From Lineus longissimus (lineage: Eukaryota; Nemertea; Pilidiophora; Heteronemertea; Lineidae), in the NCBI RefSeq assembly GCF_910592395.1, contig NC_088322.1, positions 1,118,001 to 1,182,000 on the forward strand: a stretch of DNA of 64,000 nucleotides. Reading direction: 5' to 3'. This document shows, one piece after another, positions 23,079 to 34,200 of this stretch. The position numbers were made by a program, and so were the translations under genes. Positions within the stretch are counted from its first letter, which is position 1. Every line of letters begins with the position of its first letter. A model generated the notes under the pieces. The model had not been told where the DNA came from. It did not search any database and saw nothing but the letters and a program-made list of their open reading frames with translations.

Positions 23079-26000
23079 TAAGAGTGCTTCGTGAATACGG
23101 CCCTGGACATCCGGACACTTAGATACCTAAAAAGAGTGTCCAAGTATCTAGGTATCCACACACTTATAGCTCAGTTTCTGAATAGCCTACGAGGACGCTA
23201 AGAGCGTGCTCTGAATAAGAGTGCTTCGTGAATACGGCCCTGCACACCCGGACACTTAGATACCTAAAAAGAGTGTCCAAGCATCTAGGTATCCACACAC
23301 TTATAGCTCAGTTTCTGAATAGCCTACGAGGACGCTAAGAGCGTGCTCTGACTAAGAGTGCTTCGTGAATACGGCCCTGCACACCCGGACACTTAGATAC
23401 CTAAAAAGAGTGTCCAAGTATCTAGGGATCCACACACTTATAGCTCAGTTTCTGAATAGCCTACGAGGACGCTAAGAGCGTGCTCTGACTAAGAGTGCTT
23501 CGTGAATACGGCCCTGGACACCCGGACACTTAGATACCTAAAAAGAGTGTCCAAGTATCTAGGTATCAACACACTTATAGCTCAGTTTCTGAATAGCCTA
23601 CGAGGACACTAAGAGCGTGCTCTGACTAAGAGTGCTTCGTGAATACCGCCCTGGACACCCGGACACTTAGATACCTAAAAAGAGTGAACAAGCATCTAGG
23701 TATACACACACACCTATAGCTCAGTTTCTGAATAGCCTACGAGGACGCTAAGAGCGTGCTCTGACTAAGGGTGCTTCGTGAATACGCCCTGGACACCCGG
23801 ACACTTAGATACCTAAAAAGAGTGTCCAAGTATCTAGGTATCCACACACTTATAGCTCAGTTTCTGAATAGCCTACGAGGACGCTAAGAGCGTGCTCTGA
23901 CTAAGAGTGCTTCGTGAATACGGCCCTGGACACCCGGACACATAGATACCTAAAAAGAGTGTCCAAGTATCTAGGTATCCACACGCTTATATCTCATTTT
24001 CTGAGTAGCCTACGAGGACGCTAAGAGCGTGCTCTGACTAAGAGTGCTTCGTGAATACGGCCCTGGACACCCGGACACTTAGATACCTAAAAAGAGTGTC
24101 CAAGTATCTAGGTATCCACACACTTATAGCTAAGTTTCTGAATAGCCTACGGGGACGCAAAGAGCGTGCTCTGACTAAGAGTGCTTCGTGAATACGGCCC
24201 TGGACACCCGGACACTTAGATACCTAAAAAAAGAGTGTCCAAGTATCTAGGTATCCACACACTTATAGCTCAGTTTCTGAATAGCCTACGAGGACGCTAA
24301 GAGCGTGCTCTGACTAAGAGTGCTTCGTGAATACGGCCCTGGACACCCGGACACTTAGATACCTAAAAAGAGTGTCCAAGTATCTAGGTATCCACACACT
24401 TATAGCTCAGTTTCTGAATAGCCTACGAGGACGCTAAGAGCGTGCTCTGACTAAGAGTGCTTCGTGAATACGGCCCTGGACACCCGGACACTTAGATACC
24501 TAAAAAGAGTGTCCAAGTATCTAGGTATCAACACACTTATAGCTCAGTTTCTGAATAGCCTACGAGGACACTAAGAGCGTGCTCTGACTAAGAGTGCTTC
24601 GTGAATACCGCCCTGGACACCCGGACACTTAGATACCTAAAAAGAGTGAACAAGCATCTAGGTATACACACACACCTATAGCTCAGTTTCTGAATAGCCT
24701 ACGAGGACGCTAAGAGCGTGCTCTGACTAAGGGTGCTTCGTAAATACGCCCTGGACACCAGGACACTTAGATACCTAAAAAGAGTGTCCAAGTATCTAGG
24801 TATCCACACACTTATAGCTCAGTTTCTGAATAGCCTACGAGGACGCTAAGAGCGTGCTCTGACTAAGAGTGCTTCGTGAATACGGCCCTTGACACCCGGA
24901 CACATAGATACCTAAAAAGAGTGTCCAAGTATCTAGGTATCCACACGCTTATATCTCATTTTCTGAGTAGCCTACGAGGACGCTAAGAGCGTGCCCTGAC
25001 TAAGAGTGCTTCGTGAATACGGCCCTGGACACCCGGACACTTAGATACCTAAAAAGAGTGTCCAAGTATCTAGGTATCCACACACTTATAGCTAAGTTTC
25101 TGAATAGCCTACGGGGACGCAAAGAGCGTGCTCTGACTAAGAGTGCTTCGTGAATACGGCCCTGGACACCCGGACACTTACATACCTAAAAAAAGAGTGT
25201 CCAAGTATCTAGGTATCCACACACGTATAGCTCAGTTTCTGAATAGCCTACGAGGACGCTAAGAGCGTGCTCTGACTAAGAGTGCTTCGTGAATACGGCC
25301 CTGGACACCCGGACACTTAGATACCTAAAAAGAGTGTCCAAGTATCTAGGTATCCACACACTTATAGCTCAGTTTCTGAATAGCCTACGAGGACGCTAAG
25401 AGCGTGCTCTGACTAAGAGTGCTTCGTGAATACGGCCCTGGACACCCGGACACTTAGATACCTAAAAAGAGTGTCCAACTATCTAGGTATCCACACACTT
25501 ATAGCTCAGTTTCTGAATAGCCTACGAGGACACTAAGAGCGTGCTCTGACTAAGAGTGCTTCGTGAATACCGCCCTGGACACCCGGACACTTAGATACCT
25601 GAAAAGAGTGAACAAGCATCTAGGTATACACACACACCTATAGCTCAGTTTCTGAATAGCCTACGAGGACACTAAGAGCGTGCTCTGACTAAGGGTGCTT
25701 CGTGAATACGCCCTGGACGCCCGGACACTTAGATACCTAAAAAGAGTGTCCAAGTATCTAGGTATCCACACACTTATAGCTCAGTTTCTGAATAGCCTAC
25801 GAGGACGCTAAGAGCGTGCTCTGACTAAGAGTGCTTCGTGAATACGGCCCTGGACACCCGGACACTTAGATACCTAAAAAGAGTTTCCAAGTATCTAGGT
25901 ATCCACACACTTATAGCTCAGTTTCTGAATAGCCTACGAGGACGCTAAGAGCGTGCTCTGACTAAGAGTGCTTCGTGAATACGGCCCTGGACACCCGGAC

Positions 26001-28686
26001 ACTTAGATACCTAAAAAGAGTGTCCAAGTATCTAGGTATCCACACACTTATAGCTCAGTTTCTGAATAGCCTACGAGGACGTTAAGAGCGTGCTCTGACT
26101 AAGAGTGCTTTGTGAATACGGCCCTGGACACCCGGACACTTAGATACCTAAAAAGAGTGTCCAAGTATCTAGGTATCCACACACTTATAGCTCAGTTTCT
26201 GAATAGCCTACGAGGACGCTAAGAGCGTGCTCTGACTAAGAGTGCTTCGTGAATACGGCCCTGGACACCCGGACACTTAGATACCTAAAAAGAGTGTCCA
26301 AGTATCTAGGTATCCACACACTTATAGCTCAGTTTCTGAATAGCCTACGAGGACGCTAAGAGCGTGCTCTGACTACGAGTGCTTCGTGAATACGGCCCTG
26401 GACACCCGGACACTTAGATACCTAAAAAGAGTGTCCAAGTATCTAGGTATCCACACACTTATAGCTCAGTTTCTGAATAGCCTACGAGGACGCTAAGAGC
26501 GTGCTCTGACTAAGAGTGCTTCGTGAATACGGCCCTGGACACCCGGACACTTAGATACCTAAAAAGAGTTTCCAAGTATCTAGGTATCCACACACTTATA
26601 GCTCAGTTTCTGAATAGCCTACGAGGACGCTAAGAGCGTGCTCTGACTAAGAGTGCTTCGTGAATACGGCCCTGGACACCCGGACACTTAGATACCTAAA
26701 AAGAGTGTCCAAGTATCTAGGTATCCACACACTTATAGCTCAGTTTCTGAATAGCCTACGAGGACGTTAAGAGCGTGCTCTGACTAAGAGTGCTTTGTGA
26801 ATACGGCCCTGGACACCCGGACACTTAGATACCTAAAAAGAGTGTCCAAGTATCTAGGTATCCACACACTTATAGCTCAGTTTCTGAATAGCCTACGAGG
26901 ACGCTAAGAGCGTGCTCTGACTAAGAGTGCTTCGTGAATACGGCCCTGGACACCCGGACACTTAGATACCTAAAAAGAGTGTCCAAGTATCTAGGTATCC
27001 ACACACTTATAGCTCAGTTTCTGAATAGCCTACGAGGACGCTAAGAGCGTGCTCTGACTAAGAGTGCTTCGTGAATACGGCCCTGGACACTCGGACACTT
27101 AGATACCTAAAAAGAGTGTCCAAGTATCTAGGTATCAACACACTTATAGCTCAGTTTCTGAATAGCCTACGAGGACGTTAAGAGCGTGCTCTGACTAAGA
27201 GTGCTTTGTGAATACGGCCCTGGACACCCGGACACTTAGATACCTAAAAAGAGTGTCCAAGTATCTAGGTATCCACACACTTATAGCTCAGTTTCTGAAT
27301 AGCCTACGAGGACGCTAAGAGCGTGCTCTGACTAAGAGTGCTTCGTGAATACGGCCCTGGACACCCGGACACTTAGATACCTCAAAAGAGTGTCCAAGTA
27401 TCTAGGTATCCACACACTTATAGCTCAGTTTCTGAATAGCCTACGATAATGCTAAGAGCGTGCTCTGACTAAGAGTGCTTCGTGAATACGGCCCTGCACA
27501 CCCGGACACTTAGATACCTAAAAAGAGTGTCGAAGTATCTAGGTATCCACACACTTATAGCTCAGTTTCTGAATAGCCTACGAGGACGCTAAGAGCGTGC
27601 TCTGACTAAGAGTGCTTCGTGAATACGGCCCTAGACACCCGGACACTTAGATACCTAAAAAGAGTGTCCAAGTATCTAGGTATCCACACACTTATAGCTC
27701 AGTTTCTGAATAGCCTACGAGGATGTTAAGAGCGTGCCCTGACTAAGAGTGCTTTGTGAATACGGCCCTGGACACCCGGACACTTAGATACCTAAAAAAA
27801 AGTGTCCAAGTATCAAGGTATCCACACACTTATAGATCAGTTTCTGAATAGGCTACGAGGACGCTAAGAGCGTGCTCTGACTAAGAGTGCTTCGTAAATA
27901 CGGCCCTGGACACCCGGACACTTAGATACCTAAAAAGAGTGTCCAAGTATCTAGGTATCCACACACTTATAGCTCAGTTTCTGAATAGCCTACGAGGACG
28001 CTAAGAGCGTGCTCTGACTAAGAGTGCTTCGTGAATACGGCCCTGCACACCCGGACACTTAGATACCTAAAAAGAGTGTCCAAGTATCTAGGTATCCACA
28101 CACTTATAGCTCAGTGTCTGAATGGCCTACGAGGACGCTAAGAGCGTGCTCTGACTAAGAGTGCTTCGTGAATACGGCCCTGGACACCCGGACACTTAGA
28201 TACCTAAAAAGAGTGTCCAGGTATCTAGGTATCCACACACTTATAGCTCAGTTTCTGAATAGCCTACGAGGTCGCTAAGAGCGTGCTCTGACTAAGAGTG
28301 CTTCGTGAATACGGCCCTGGACACCCGGACACTTAGGTACCTAAAAAGAGTGTCCAAGTATCTAGGTATCCACACACTTATAGCTCAGTTTCTGAATAGC
28401 CTACGAGGACGCTAAGAGCGTGCTCTGACTAAGAGTGCTTCGTGAATACGGCCCTAGACACCCGGACACTTAGATACCTAAAAAGAGTGACCAAGTATCT
28501 AGGTATCCACACACTTATAGCTCAGTTTCTGAATAACCTACGAGGACGCTAAGAGCGGGCTCTGACTAAGGGTGCTTCGTGAATACGGCCCTGGACGCCC
28601 GGACACTTAGATACCTAAAAAGAGTGTCCAAGTATCTAGGTATCCACACACTTATAGCTCAGTTTCTGAATAGCCTACGAGGACAC
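23079..28686 (+). repeat. 137-bp satellite array, block 2
   Basis: About 41 monomers. The first has the GGACATCCGG variant that follows every complete TIR element copy. A seven-monomer unit of 962 bp is repeated: the marker GAACAAGCATC with the extended ACACACACACC is at 23686, 24648 and 25610. The last monomers (GACCAAG, GAATAACC, GGACGCCC) match a 762-bp unit that resumes beyond the retrotransposon at 37541. The array stops at GAGGACAC, where the LTR retrotransposon begins. Confidence 0.96.
28683..28686. repeat. Target site duplication, left (ACAC)
   Basis: ACAC immediately precedes the 5' LTR and recurs at 37541-37544 after the 3' LTR. Unfilled paralogous sites (GAGGACACTAAGAGCAAAAA) near 38300, 39063 and 39825 contain ACAC once, which confirms a 4-bp duplication. 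Confidence 0.9.
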
Positions 28687-28928
28687 TGTGACGGTATGAG
28701 TTTATGCGGCGGTATGAGTTTGGAGTCATCGAGAAAAGGGGGACACATTTTTTTTGGCAAATGAGTGGATCTTGAGCGAAGCACAGAATGACGCGGGGAT
28801 TACGTTTCTGAGAACGTCGTAGGAATAGTTCGCGCCTGCGTAGTTCGTTCAGCATATCATTAAAATTGTGTCGCGGAAATTTCGATTTTGTCGTCCGTAA
28901 TTCTTGAATATTCCCCTCCACTTTCCAG

Positions 28929-29863
28929 GTAAGTAACCTTAAATCATTTAGTCATGTGTAGTAAAACTGGTAGATCAGATGTATATTGACATGCAAAAGG
29001 TTAGAGATGTTTGTAAATAGTTTTCGGCAAATTTGTTGAGCGTCGAGCCTCGGGCTGTCAGAATGGCTGGATCAGCTGTGCGCGCTTGAGCGTCAGTCAA
29101 GGATTTTGGGCTTCAAACTATTCTTTAATGGGAATGTAATGTTCGCAACTATTGTTCAGAGAAGTCACGCTAAGGTATATTTTTGTTGTATAAAGTTTCC
29201 ATATGTTTGATTAACGTTTCATGTCAGAAACGGGGATTTTAGTTTCGAACACAGTGTCAACAATGCAACCGCGTTGGTATTGTTGACATCAGGCGACACT
29301 CTGATTGGCTGTGGCTGGGGTCACGTCAGCGATGAATAGGTCAGATGTGCCATATTTGGGAAAGTGCGATGCTGTGATTGGTTGGAAGTTTAAAGGGATT
29401 TTAAATACGTCACAGATTTTTGCCATATTTGTAAACCGCTTTCCGTATTCGGAGAGACGCACGCATTCCAAATGACATGTGAATCAAAATGTGAATCACG
29501 GAAATTCTTGGGTTTTTGCGGGTTTTAACACTTTGTGTGCGGGGATTTCTTGATGTTTTCTCAGGTTTAGGCCTAACTCTGTCAATTTCTTTTAGATTAA
29601 CTAGCACGGCTAGTCACTCTAATGTTTATTGTATATACTTGGATTATATAGGCAGTGGGCCTATATCGGGTATAATTACTATAGATATCACTGGTATTTT
29701 GATTGTACACATTTCTAAAGGTCAAAGGGCTGTTATGTGACAATATTTCTCTTTCATGTATGTATTTCGCCTGCGTAGTTCGTTCAGCATATCATTAAAA
29801 TTGTGTCGCGGAAATTTCGATTTTGTCGTCCGTAATTCTTGAATATTCCCCTCCACTTTCCAG
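28929..29863 (+). other. Intron-like 935-bp segment within the 5' LTR
   Basis: The 96-bp sequence at 28833-28928 ends ACTTTCCAG and is followed by GTAAGT, a strong 5' splice site. The same 96 bp recurs at 29768-29863, where TTCCCCTCCACTTTCCAG makes a good 3' splice site, followed by ATCTGTCCAG. Removing 28929-29863 would leave exactly one copy of the duplicated sequence joined to the LTR end. The segment therefore looks like a tandem duplication that behaves as an intron. Splicing is inference; no transcript is available. Confidence 0.5.
29189..29412 (+). promoter_or_regulatory. Possible LTR promoter region
   Basis: The 5' LTR has two inverted CCAAT boxes (ATTGG at 29304-29308 and 29377-29381), a CRE-like TCACGTCAG near 29321, TACGTCA at 29406-29412, and TATAAA at 29189-29194. 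The cluster at 29300-29412 is typical of a polymerase II promoter, but no element is in a position that fixes the start site. If transcription starts after 29412, the intron-like donor at 28929 would not be in the genomic RNA of the 5' LTR, although the donor in the 3' LTR would be transcribed. Confidence 0.35.
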
Positions 29864-29883
29864 ATCTGTCCAGGTAACAATTT

Positions 29884-29901
29884 TGGGGGCTCAGCCGGGA
29901 A
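29884..29901 (+). other. Primer binding site, tRNA-Pro-like
   Basis: TGGGGGCTCAGCCGGGAA lies four bases after the 5' LTR. It begins with TGG, complementary to the tRNA CCA end, and matches the tRNA-Pro-type site of many retroelements except at about three positions. It would prime minus-strand DNA synthesis. The exact tRNA in this species is unknown. Confidence 0.75.
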
Positions 29902-29943
29902 TACACAAGTTAAAGGACAGAAGGAAGGATATAAAACTGAACA

Positions 29944-31179
29944 ATGGCATTAGAGGGTGAATGGACGAAGGTGTTGCTGTCCTTGCGACGCAAATTATAC
30001 AGTACGAATAGCGACCGGTTAGAGAAGGCCGTGGAGAGTTGCTTCGAGGAAAACAGTGGACTCGGTATGGAAGAGATGCTATCTCTTTACGAGGACGAGA
30101 TGGAGAAATCGAAGGAAACCGAGGATCATGGTGTGAAGAGGTTGACCGAGTTACTGGAGGGCCTGACGGGGGTTACAAAGCCAGGAGCTACGGACCCCGG
30201 CGTCATCTCGGAAAAGATGGTTGTGGCACAGAAAGTGGAGAAACCAAACGTGGTCTTTCATACACAAAATTTTAAATTATCAAATAATATTGGAGAACGC
30301 TCCAATTGTTTGAGTTATCTAAGTTTTCTTCGTCAAGTGGAAGCAGGTCGTAAGCGCGGATACTCGGAAATGGACATTTTGGACGGTGTGGTCCGGGCAA
30401 TTGAGCCCACTTGTAGGTTACGCGAATATCTGGAAGGGATTGAATCATTGACCCTTCCAAAGGCACAAACCATCATTCGGGGTTACTACCGAGAGAAGTC
30501 CGCCACACAACTATACCAAGAACTATGTTCATTGAGTCAGGTTCAAAAAGAGTCTCCGCAGGACTTTCTGTACAGGGCGCTCGCGATGAGACAAAAGATC
30601 ATGTTCGCTTCCCGAGAGGATGCTACTAAAACGTTCGACACTAGTCTTCTTGAGCAGCAATTCAGGCAGTCCGTCTGCACCGGTCTCAATGATGATCTCC
30701 TGCGGGTGGAACTACAACAGCATATTGAGAAGGACTCGGACGAGGAGTTAATTGCAGCCGTTAACGATATAACACGACGCCAGGCAGAGACGCAGGCCAA
30801 AAGAACGGTCAAGGTGAAAGCCGTGTCGGCTGGTACGGAGTGTCAAACGACCGGGACAAACGCTGTGTTGGAAGAGTTGAAAACCATACGGGTGGAGATG
30901 AACGAGTTGAGACAGGCGGTGAGGTCCAAGGGAGGAAGCTCGAGTGCTAATGAAGAAGCCAAACCTACCACTGGGAATCGACCACAACAGCGTTCTGGCA
31001 ATAGGCGGCAGAACAAATGCCCCAAATGTGTGCGGGATGGAGCTACTCGCTGTTTCCATTGCTACGAATGTGGCTCAGATGAACACTACCGAAACTTCTG
31101 TCCGCAACTAAGAAACCCTACTGGTGATGCTGGTAGTTCGGGAAACGAGAAGGGATCACTGAAAAAGAGGGCACAGTGA
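29944..31179 (+). CDS. gag: Gag polyprotein of the LTR retrotransposon
   Basis: A 411-codon frame. The ATG at 29944 has a favourable context (ACAATGG) and follows a 42-base leader after the primer binding site. Gag forms the cytoplasmic particle and packages the element RNA. Residues about 100-270 resemble the capsid-type region of animal gypsy Gags (for example ATQLYQELCSLSQVQKESPQ followed by DFLYRALAMRQK). The C-terminal region is basic and ends in a CCHC zinc knuckle, C373-x2-C376-x4-H381-x4-C386, preceded by another Cys pair at 359/362 that may add a second metal site. The frame ends at TGA 31177-31179, overlapping the pol frame. There are no disruptions. Confidence 0.93.
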   Translation: MALEGEWTKVLLSLRRKLYSTNSDRLEKAVESCFEENSGLGMEEMLSLYEDEMEKSKETEDHGVKRLTELLEGLTGVTKPGATDPGVISEKMVVAQKVEKPNVVFHTQNFKLSNNIGERSNCLSYLSFLRQVEAGRKRGYSEMDILDGVVRAIEPTCRLREYLEGIESLTLPKAQTIIRGYYREKSATQLYQELCSLSQVQKESPQDFLYRALAMRQKIMFASREDATKTFDTSLLEQQFRQSVCTGLNDDLLRVELQQHIEKDSDEELIAAVNDITRRQAETQAKRTVKVKAVSAGTECQTTGTNAVLEELKTIRVEMNELRQAVRSKGGSSSANEEAKPTTGNRPQQRSGNRRQNKCPKCVRDGATRCFHCYECGSDEHYRNFCPQLRNPTGDAGSSGNEKGSLKKRAQ

Positions 31180-31200
31180 TCGAATCAAAAGAGACCCTCT
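31161..31200 (+). promoter_or_regulatory. Candidate -1 frameshift site between gag and pol
   Basis: Pol is in the -1 frame relative to gag and its frame is open from 31137, so a shift must happen between 31137 and the gag stop at 31177. G-AAA-AAG at 31161-31167 lies in the right phase. It is followed by AGAGGG (31166-31171), which can pair with CCCTCT (31195-31200). The heptamer is not a perfect X-XXY-YYZ and the stem is short, so this is a candidate only. Re-initiation near the stop is an alternative; the first pol ATG is at 31215. Confidence 0.45.
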
Positions 31201-34200
31201 CCTCAACCTCGCAGATGTGTTGTAGGACATGTAGTGCTCATGTTGATTTAAAACGATGCGCTGGGTGTCACGGGCAAGTTCTATATTGTAGTCGGAATTG
31301 CCAAAAACAGGGTTGGGGTGAGCATAGAACGATATGTCAGACAATCCAAGGAGTTGGAACAGCTATGGCAGCACAAAAGGTGCAAAGCTCGCATGAAAGT
31401 GAAACTGTTACTGAACTTACTCCTAGAAATCAAAAACGATTGATAAAGCTTGTCGGGGAGAAGTGTTCGGTCTCCTTGATGGTTGAAGGACAGTGTGAGG
31501 AAATGCTATGGGATACTGGAGCCCAAGTTAGCTTGGTAGGACTTAATTGGCTCCGTGAACGATTTCCAGATAAGGACATTAGACCAATCAAAGAACTAAT
31601 TGATGAAACGCTACGTGTTCGGTCGGCTAGTGGGGACGACATTGTTTTTTTGGGATATGTGGAGTTGGAGATAAGTCCACCTAATGGTCAAAATGTTGCA
31701 GGGGTACCATTTTTGGTGACAAAAGCTGAACTCCAATCACCCATCTTGGGGTACAATGTAATAGCCCACTGGTTGAATGACGCTGGTATTTCATCTATTT
31801 TTCCAACTGTTGATAAAACAAAGGTTTCATCTGTTCTGTCTGTTTTGGAGAAAGAACAACATAGTGCGTTGGGTCTAGTCAAGATTGGAAAACAGAATGT
31901 GGTAGTTCCCAAGGGGAAAACTCTAAAGGTCAGGTGCTTCACACGTGTCGGCGCAGAAAACTCTAACCACCAGGCAGTATTTTCTAGTGAGGGGTATAAC
32001 CACTGGGATGGAGCAATACAAGTTCCACAGGCGCTAGTTAAAGTACAGAGGGGGGCTAGTTGCGCTGTAACTATTCCAATTAGCAATGTTTCAGACCATG
32101 ACGTCGTCTTACATAGAGGAATGACAGTGGGACGGTTAGAATCAGTCAGGTCTCTCATCACTGTGGTACCACCCAGAGACGGGGAAAAGCTGATGGAATT
32201 TGGAAGAGAAGTCCATGGTAGAGAGGTTGGAGCGCAAGAGGTAAGTATCGATAGTAGGACGGATAAGCCTGATTCATGGGATCCAGATGTGGAACTAGAT
32301 GAAACTGTCTTAAATCCAGAACAAATCACTATGGTAAGAGAGATGCTTAGAGATGAATGTCATGCCTTTGCTAAGGATGAAAATGACATTGGTTGTGCTC
32401 CAAGTTTGCAATTAGATATTAAGTTGAAAGATGATTTTCCAGTCTCACAACCGTATCGGGCATTGCCACCACCACTCTACCAAGAGGTAAAAGATTATGT
32501 CACTGACCTACTGAACCGAAATTGGATACAGAAGAGTACATCTTCTTATTCTAGTCCTATGGTGTGTGTCCGTAAGAAGGACAACACTCTTCGCCTGTGC
32601 ATTGACTATAGGGCCATCAATCAAAAGAGCTTTGTTCCGCAAATTCCAATGCCACGAATACAGCATGAAATTCAAACTCTGATTGGTAATCGCTTTTTCT
32701 CTGTCATTGACCAGTCCAAGGCCTACCATCGGGGTTTTGTGAAAGAAAGTTGTCGACCTTACACTGCTTTCAGCACGCCATGGGGATTATATGAATGGTC
32801 TCGCATTCCTTTTGGTGTGTCAGGGGCTCCAGGTTGTTTCCAGAATTTCATGGAGGAAACTTTGGTAGATTTGCGTGATAAATGTTGCATTCCCTATTTA
32901 GATGATTGTCTCATTTTCAGTAAGACCTTTGAACAACACATTGAAGATGTAAGATCGGTTTTGAAACGATTAAAGGATAAAGGTATCAAAGTGAAACCAA
33001 AGAAATGTATGTTGTTCAGGTTGGAGGTCAGGTTTCTGGGGCAGTTGGTTTCAGAAGGGGGCTATCGGATGGACCCAGCAGATATCAAACCTGTTCTTGC
33101 ACTAAGAGAGAAAGAGCCAAAGACGGTAGGAGTGGTGAGGCAACTCATGGGACTACTTGGGTATTACCGGAAATTCATTCCAGACTTCAGTAGGCGGGCC
33201 AGAAGCTTGTATGATCTGTTGAGCGAAGTCGATTCTGGTAAGGAACAGAAATCCAAAGGACGACAGAAGAAGCAAAGTAGGAAGACAAAGGGAGGAGGTC
33301 AGAAAGCATCGCGAGAGCGGATTGAGTGGAGAGACGAACATCGTCGCACATTGGATGAGCTGATTGAATGTCTGACATCGACCCCAGTGATGGCATATCC
33401 GGATTACGAAAAACCATTCGTTCTGCACACTGATGCCAGCGGTCAAGGACTTGGAGCTATTCTCTACCAGAGACAGGCAGATGATGAGTTGAGGGTAATC
33501 GCTTACGGTTCAAGGTCACTAAGTCCAGCAGAGAAAAACTACCATCTACATTCTGGCAAGTTGGAGTTTTTGGCGTTGAAATGGGCCGTGGTGGAGAGAT
33601 TCCGGGATTTCCTGTACTATGCCCCACATTTTGACGTCTACACCGACAACAACCCGTTAACATACATTTTGACTTCTGCGAAGCTGGATGCAACACGTCA
33701 CCGTTGGGTTGGTGAACTGGCAGATTTCAACTTCACATTGCATTACAAGCCAGGGATAAATAATACAGACGCTGATGTATTGAGTAGGCAACCTTTGGAC
33801 TTTGAGGTGTACATGCAGGGTTGTACTGAAGCTGCAGGACCTGAACAGCTTGGAAGTGTAGGAAAGGCATTGACTGGAGAAGGCTATGAAGCAGGACTCG
33901 GATGGATTGAGGTGTTATCGACCAACCCTGTGGGTATCGCTGAGGAAATGGAAAGCGTTTTGGATTTAAACAACGTGGAGGTGATACCTACCCAAGAACT
34001 AGCCAGGACTCAAGATAAGGACTCGGAAACTGGTTTGTTGAAACGATGGGTGAGCAGTGGTGAAAGGCCAACAAAGGAGGAACTCAGGACATATCGAGGA
34101 AAGTTGCGGAGGAAACTTGGAACTTGGATCAGGAGCTGGGATAGATTGCATTTGGATTCGGATGGGATTCTACGAAGAACTTGTAAATTACCTGACTCTC

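Larger units (their letters stand above)
28687..29879 (+). repeat. 5' LTR
   Basis: Starts TGTGACGG and ends GTAACA (TG...CA ends), 1193 bp. It matches 36348-37540 with the same length. Its boundaries are fixed by the divergence of flanking sequence: satellite on the left, ATTT then the primer binding site on the right. It holds a 96-bp direct duplication (28833-28928 and 29768-29863). The U3/R/U5 limits cannot be set from sequence alone. Confidence 0.95.

Noticed and set aside
28579-28921. Short frames across the satellite/5' LTR boundary on either strand
   Set aside because: They read through satellite or LTR sequence and have no protein features.
29289-29740. Short LTR frames (60-74 codons, both strands)
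   Set aside because: They are repeated in the 3' LTR only because the LTRs are identical; no codon bias or domain.
29944-31179. Gag-like frame as a domesticated host gene
   Set aside because: It lies between matched LTRs with PBS and pol, so it is part of the retrotransposon.
31688-32329. Minus-strand 213-codon frame inside pol
   Set aside because: It is a shadow of the pol coding frame with low-complexity Ser/Thr content and no domain.
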